This document shows positions 60,590 through 64,000 of a DNA stretch of 64,000 nucleotides, one piece after another (position 1 is the stretch's first letter; the number at the start of each line of letters is the position of its first letter). The notes below the pieces were generated by a model, which did not search any database, was not told the origin of the DNA, and was given only the letters and a program-made list of their open reading frames with translations. The position numbers were made by a program, and so were the translations under genes. This DNA comes from Streptomyces caniscabiei (GTDB lineage: Bacteria; Actinomycetota; Actinomycetes; Streptomycetales; Streptomycetaceae), in assembly GCF_014930365.1 (NCBI RefSeq), contig NZ_JABXWI010000002.1, positions 186,001-250,000 of the forward strand, in the 5' to 3' direction.

Positions 60590-62008
60590 ATGTTCATCGG
60601 CATCATCGCGGGGGCGACCGCAGCGGTCGCTGTGGTTCTGATCGCTCTGTTCAAGCTGATGTGGCGTGTCGCCGAACCGAACGAGGCTCTGATCATCTCG
60701 GGCTCCAAGCACAAGATGGAGGGCCTGACGGAAGGCATGAACTTCCGTATCGTCACCGGGCGCGGCACGCTCGTCCTGCCCGGGATGCAGGCCGTGCGCA
60801 AGCTGTCGCTCGATCTGAACCAGACCGAGCTGGCCGTGGAGTGCGTGACGTTCCAGGGCATTCCGTTGAAGATCCGGGGCGTGGTGATCTTCAAGGTGGG
60901 CGACGACTTCGTGTCCATCGCCAACGCCGCCCGCCGCTTCCTCGGCCAGCAGAAGCGGGTCTCGGAGCGGGTGCACAACGTGTTCGCCGGTCATCTCCGG
61001 TCCATCGTGGGCGGGTTGACGGTCGAGGACATGATCCGCGACCGCGAGAAGCTGACCGGTCAGACGCGGGCCGCGTGCGGTACGGAGATGGAGAAACTGG
61101 GTCTGATCGTCGACTCGTTGCAGATCCACGAGATCGAGGACCCGACCGGCTACATCAAGAACCTGGCCATGCCGCACGCGGCGGCCGTCCAGCGGGACGC
61201 CCGTATCGCCCAGGCCGAGGCCAACCGGCTCGCCACCGAGGCCGAGCAGCAGGCGGCGGCGCGCATGGCGGAGGCCACCCGGGACAGCGAGATCCTTCAG
61301 GCCGGCTACCAGGCCGAGCGGGACAACGCCTCGGCGAAGGCCAAGCAGGCGGGCCCCCTCGCGGAGGCCGCCGCCCTCCAGGAGGTCGTCGTCCAGGAGA
61401 CGCGGGTCGCGGAGCTGGCGGCGGCCCGGCGCGAGCAGCAGCTCCAGGCCGACGTCCGCAAGCCGGCCGACGCCAAGGCCTACGAGAAACGAACACTCGC
61501 CGAGGCCGAGCGCGACGCCCGTATCTCCGCCGCGCAGGCCAAGGCCAAGGAGACCGAGCTGGCGGCCGCCGCCGAGGCGACCGCGACGCAGGTCACCGGT
61601 GAGGCCGAGGCCGCCGCCCGCCAGGCCAAGGGGCTCGCGGCCGCCGAGGCCACGCGGGCGAAGGGGCTCGCCGAGGCCGAGGGCATCAAGGCGCGCAGCG
61701 CCGCGCTGGCGGAGAACCAGGAGGCGGTGATCGCGCAGCAACTGGCCGAGCGGTGGCCGGAGATCGTGCAGGCGGGGGCGTCCGCGTTCGGGAACGTCGA
61801 CAACATGGTGCTGCTCAACGGGGCCGACGGGATGGCGGACATGTTCGCCAAGGCGCTCACGATGGGCGGGACCGGGCTGGGGCTGGCGCGGCAGTTGTTG
61901 TCGTCCATGAACCAGAACGGGGTGCCCGGCGGCGGCTCGGCGGGGGTCAATGGGGTGCCCGTCGAGAAGGTCGCCGTGGAGAAGGTACAGGTCGAGAAAG
62001 AGTCGTAG
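60590..62008 (+). CDS. Flotillin-like SPFH protein
   Basis: A 472-residue SPFH-domain protein. One N-terminal membrane segment (IIAGATAAVAVVLIALFKLM) is followed by the SPFH domain (residues 30-190) and a long alanine/glutamate coiled coil (about 195-380, for example QAEANRLATEAEQQAAARMA). The C-terminal end is glycine-rich with repeats of VEKV. Bacterial flotillins organise membrane micro-domains. GGGGGG before 60590 is the ribosome binding site. A 16-bp hairpin follows at 62088. Confidence 0.9.
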   Translation: MFIGIIAGATAAVAVVLIALFKLMWRVAEPNEALIISGSKHKMEGLTEGMNFRIVTGRGTLVLPGMQAVRKLSLDLNQTELAVECVTFQGIPLKIRGVVIFKVGDDFVSIANAARRFLGQQKRVSERVHNVFAGHLRSIVGGLTVEDMIRDREKLTGQTRAACGTEMEKLGLIVDSLQIHEIEDPTGYIKNLAMPHAAAVQRDARIAQAEANRLATEAEQQAAARMAEATRDSEILQAGYQAERDNASAKAKQAGPLAEAAALQEVVVQETRVAELAAARREQQLQADVRKPADAKAYEKRTLAEAERDARISAAQAKAKETELAAAAEATATQVTGEAEAAARQAKGLAAAEATRAKGLAEAEGIKARSAALAENQEAVIAQQLAERWPEIVQAGASAFGNVDNMVLLNGADGMADMFAKALTMGGTGLGLARQLLSSMNQNGVPGGGSAGVNGVPVEKVAVEKVQVEKES

Positions 62009-62087
62009 CGCCGTAGCTTCGACTGTTGGTGGTCGACTGCGGGTGGTTCGTGGTTGATCGCGCCCACGCGGCGGAGCCGCACATCGA

Positions 62088-62123
62088 CGCTAACCCGCGC
62101 CCCTGACGGGGCGCGGGTTAGCG
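62088..62123. terminator. Perfect 16-bp hairpin after the flotillin gene
   Basis: CGCTAACCCGCGCCCC (62088-62103) pairs with GGGGCGCGGGTTAGCG (62108-62123) across TGAC. The stem is very stable. Its right arm includes TAGCG of the presumed -10 (TAGCGT, 62119-62124) for the following gene, so terminator and promoter overlap. Confidence 0.8.
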
Positions 62124-62131
62124 TGTGGCCT

Positions 62132-62578
62132 GTGACTTCCTTTGCCGAGCAGGATGTGCCGGGGCGCTACGGGCCCACCGCGACCACCGAGGCCGAGCCG
62201 CGTGAGGTGGGGCGGGTGCGGACCGAGTACTCGCCCGCGTACGACGGGGACCCGGATCCCGGGGAGATCGTCTGGACGTGGGTGCCGTACGAGGAGAACG
62301 ACGGGCGGGGGAAGGATCGGCCCGTGCTCGTCGTGGCCCGGGAGGCTCGAGGGACCTTCCTCGCCGTGCAGTTGTCCAGCAAGCGGCACGACGGCGACCG
62401 GGAGTGGGTGCCGATCGGCAGCGGGCCGTGGGACCGGTCGGGGCGGGACTCGTGGGTGGATGTGGATCGAGTCCTGCGGCTGCACGAGGCAGGGATGCGG
62501 CGGGAGGCCTGCGCGTTGGACCGGATGCGGTTCAACTCCGTGGTGCACCGGCTGCGGGAACGGTACGGGTGGCGTTAG
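62132..62578 (+). CDS. PemK/MazF-like domain protein
   Basis: The 148-residue protein has a PemK/MazF-type SH3 barrel in its C-terminal two thirds: DPGEIVWTWVPYEENDGRGK, RPVLVVARE and LSSKRHDGDREWVPIGSG, with the conserved arginine-aspartate pair. The N-terminal 35 residues are a flexible leader. No antitoxin gene is adjacent. It may be a solitary RNase-like toxin homologue or a domesticated protein. The GTG start at 62132 is 7 nt after TAGCGT, so leaderless. Confidence 0.8.
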   Translation: MTSFAEQDVPGRYGPTATTEAEPREVGRVRTEYSPAYDGDPDPGEIVWTWVPYEENDGRGKDRPVLVVAREARGTFLAVQLSSKRHDGDREWVPIGSGPWDRSGRDSWVDVDRVLRLHEAGMRREACALDRMRFNSVVHRLRERYGWR

Positions 62579-62613
62579 GACCCTAGGGCCGTGCGTCGGC
62601 TGCGGGTCGGTGC

Positions 62614-62642
62614 GGGCTGGTCGCGCGGTTCCCCGCGCCCCT
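62614..62642. repeat. Half copy of the REP-like element
   Basis: GGGCTGGTCGCGCGGTTCCC and the following CGCGCCCCTA match the left arm of the hairpin at 57394-57421 with single changes. It lies between the convergent PemK-like and PARG genes and reaches the PARG stop. The inverted partner is absent. Confidence 0.65.
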
Positions 62643-63477
62643 AGAGCGGCGCGTTTGCTGCGAACTCTCGTTCGAAGGCGCTCCGGACCGCCGCGCCCTT
62701 CGTGCGGTCCAGGACCCCGAACACCACGTGCGCGAAGTGGCCCGCGAACCGGCCGCCGTCCGTGAGCAGGGTACGGAAGGCCGTCGCCACCTGCGCCGGG
62801 TCGTTGCCGAAGACGCCGCAGCCCCAGGCGCCGAGGACCAGCCGCCGGTAGCCGTGGGCCGCGGCCGTCTCCAGGACGCGTTCCGCGCGTACGGCGAGGG
62901 CGCGCGGGAGTTCCGGCGCGCGCTCCGGTGCCGTGCGGCGGACGACCGACGCGTTCGGGGCGGCCGAGGTCAGGAAGCCGGCCGTGTACGGGCTGTCCAG
63001 GAGGGTGCCACGGTCGTCCCGGAAGACGGGGACGGCCGGTGAGTGGATGACACGGTCCGTGTAGAACGGATCGCGGTGGGTGCGGTGGTGGTCGTAGAAG
63101 GCGCGGGCCTCGCGGACGCAGGTGTAGAGGGCGGAGGCCCGGCAGAGGGCTTCCTCCTGGGCCTGGGCGCCGTTGAGGTAGCCGCCGCCCGGGTTGCGGG
63201 CGGAGGAGAAGTTGAGGACGGCCACGGGGGTGGGGTCGGCGGCGGTCAGACGGCGGGCGGCTTCCAGGCTGCTCTCGCCGGTGACCTCGACGGTGGACGG
63301 GACCGGGTCGCCGGCCGGTGGGAACGGCACGGATGCCGGCCCGTACAGGCGGGTGCCGGCCCGTGCGGCCTCGATTGCGGCCGCGAGGGAGACCTCGTGG
63401 CCTGCCGGGGCCCGATAGCCGCCCGCCGCCACGATCTGCTCGGTCTCGTGTGCGATTCCCCGCAGGCGGGCGCTCAT
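62641..63477 (-). CDS. Microbial poly(ADP-ribose) glycohydrolase (TIGR02452 type)
   Basis: The 278-residue protein has a macrodomain-like PARG fold. The catalytic loop reads NPGGGYLNGAQAQEEALCR: GGG followed by QEE, with the glutamates that cleave ADP-ribose linkages. SPAVPVFRDDRG and LVLGAWGCGVFGNDP are other family marks. Bacterial PARGs reverse protein ADP-ribosylation. The start at 63477 opens MSARLRGIAHETEQIV. It is convergent with the PemK-like gene and divergent from egtA. Confidence 0.9.
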   Translation of the reverse strand: MSARLRGIAHETEQIVAAGGYRAPAGHEVSLAAAIEAARAGTRLYGPASVPFPPAGDPVPSTVEVTGESSLEAARRLTAADPTPVAVLNFSSARNPGGGYLNGAQAQEEALCRASALYTCVREARAFYDHHRTHRDPFYTDRVIHSPAVPVFRDDRGTLLDSPYTAGFLTSAAPNASVVRRTAPERAPELPRALAVRAERVLETAAAHGYRRLVLGAWGCGVFGNDPAQVATAFRTLLTDGGRFAGHFAHVVFGVLDRTKGAAVRSAFEREFAANAPL

Positions 63478-63786
63478 CGCGTCCCCGCCCCGTCTCGCGC
63501 GAGCGCTGCCCGCGTGTACTCCCCCGTCGTGCTCATGGACGCATCCTGGGCGATCCTGGTGAGTGACCGCAACGGAGTTTCCTCGCGTGAATGACCCGCC
63601 ACGGGTACGGGAAGAGGTGCCAGGAGTTCCGGAACCGAAGATCCCCGATCCGCATTGCCACGATGTGCCCCCTTGTGCGGAAGCGGCGCGAGGGTTTTGG
63701 GTGGGACGAGCGCGCCGCCGGTCCGGCCCCACCGGGCGGGGACCGACGGCTTGGTTGACGAGATGGCATCTCAGGAGGATCCCGAC

Positions 63787-64000
63787 ATGTCAGATTCGAC
63801 GAGTGGCTGTACGGAGCACCGCTCCCGGGTCACCGAGGCGGAGGTGGAGGCCCTGGTACGGGGCATCTGCTTCAAGACCGGTCCGCCCCGCACCCTCGGT
63901 GTCGAGCTGGAATGGCACGTCCACGAGCTGCGTGACTCGCGGCTCCCGGCAACACCCGCACGACTCGAAGCGGCCTACGCCGCACTGCGGACCCTGACCC
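63787..64000 (+). CDS. egtA: Glutamate-cysteine ligase EgtA, 5' part
   Basis: The window ends after 71 codons. GICFKTGPPRTLGVELEWHV is the start of the EgtA family, which joins glutamate and cysteine for ergothioneine synthesis in actinomycetes. AGGAGG 9 nt upstream marks the ATG at 63787. The remaining egtB-D genes would lie beyond the window. Confidence 0.88.
   Translation, partial: MSDSTSGCTEHRSRVTEAEVEALVRGICFKTGPPRTLGVELEWHVHELRDSRLPATPARLEAAYAALRTLT

Noticed and set aside
56876..61741. A 1621-codon open frame on the minus strand
   Set aside because: It runs antisense to the regulator, amidase and flotillin genes and consists of compositionally biased arginine/glycine/proline text. It has no domain resemblance; it is a by-product of GC-rich third positions on the true strand.

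Overview
The window is high-GC DNA with the codon habits, leaderless promoters and gene families of a Streptomyces (or close actinomycete) chromosome. It splits near 47.5 kb. To the left is an accessory catabolic region rich in truncated genes. To the right are genes that look like ordinary streptomycete chromosome: pirin, MarR, PepSY, peptide deformylase, thioredoxin, LacI, amidase, flotillin/NfeD, PARG and EgtA. The functions given here come from reading the proteins and motifs directly; no database search was run.

1-5.9 kb: an unrecognised stretch, then two head-to-head gene fragments (HSL-type hydrolase and WYL regulator), an intact SDR dehydrogenase behind a palindromic operator, a divergent PaaY-like/PaaX pair, and a scar in which an amidohydrolase 5' end meets a 3-hydroxyacyl-CoA dehydrogenase 3' end.

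5.9-13.5 kb: a minus-strand benzoate operon. BoxC, BoxB and benzoate-CoA ligase are followed by a thioredoxin-reductase-like ferredoxin reductase and a 7Fe/8Fe-type ferredoxin, with a LysR gene upstream. Benzoate would be activated to benzoyl-CoA, epoxidised by BoxB and ring-opened by BoxC. BoxA is absent; the separate reductase and ferredoxin are the likely electron supply. BoxD is not in the window.

13.8-26.4 kb: a second aromatic block, with two FAH-fold hydrolases, a P450 (one-base frameshift), DoxX, an ACMSD-like amidohydrolase, a cyclase-family hydrolase, an FAD monooxygenase, a LigB/LigA-type extradiol dioxygenase, a LigM/DesA-like O-demethylase, an MDR dehydrogenase and a TetR regulator. 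Together these suggest demethylation, hydroxylation/decarboxylation, meta ring cleavage and hydrolysis of a methoxylated aromatic acid.

27.2-45.0 kb: a lipoprotein esterase, a TetR regulator and an aminotransferase, then a tightly coupled operon: sugar-type ABC importer (binding protein and two permeases, no ATPase), HSL-type esterase, TIM-barrel isomerase, Gfo/Idh/MocA oxidoreductase, GH2 glycosidase, RraA-like aldolase and TetR. A fused indolepyruvate ferredoxin oxidoreductase follows. This set could import and dismantle an acylated (aryl) glycoside, possibly by an oxidation/elimination route, and is the strongest candidate for an undescribed system.

45.1-47.5 kb: a gene graveyard. 3' ends of an ABC permease, a GH78 rhamnosidase and a DppF-like ATPase, the 5' end of an MMPL transporter, and an internally deleted IS3-family element mark the edge of the accessory region.

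47.6-64.0 kb: core-like genes with several leaderless promoters, operator-like palindromes, short tandem repeats, a potential G-quadruplex tract and repeated GC-rich hairpins. The window ends inside egtA.
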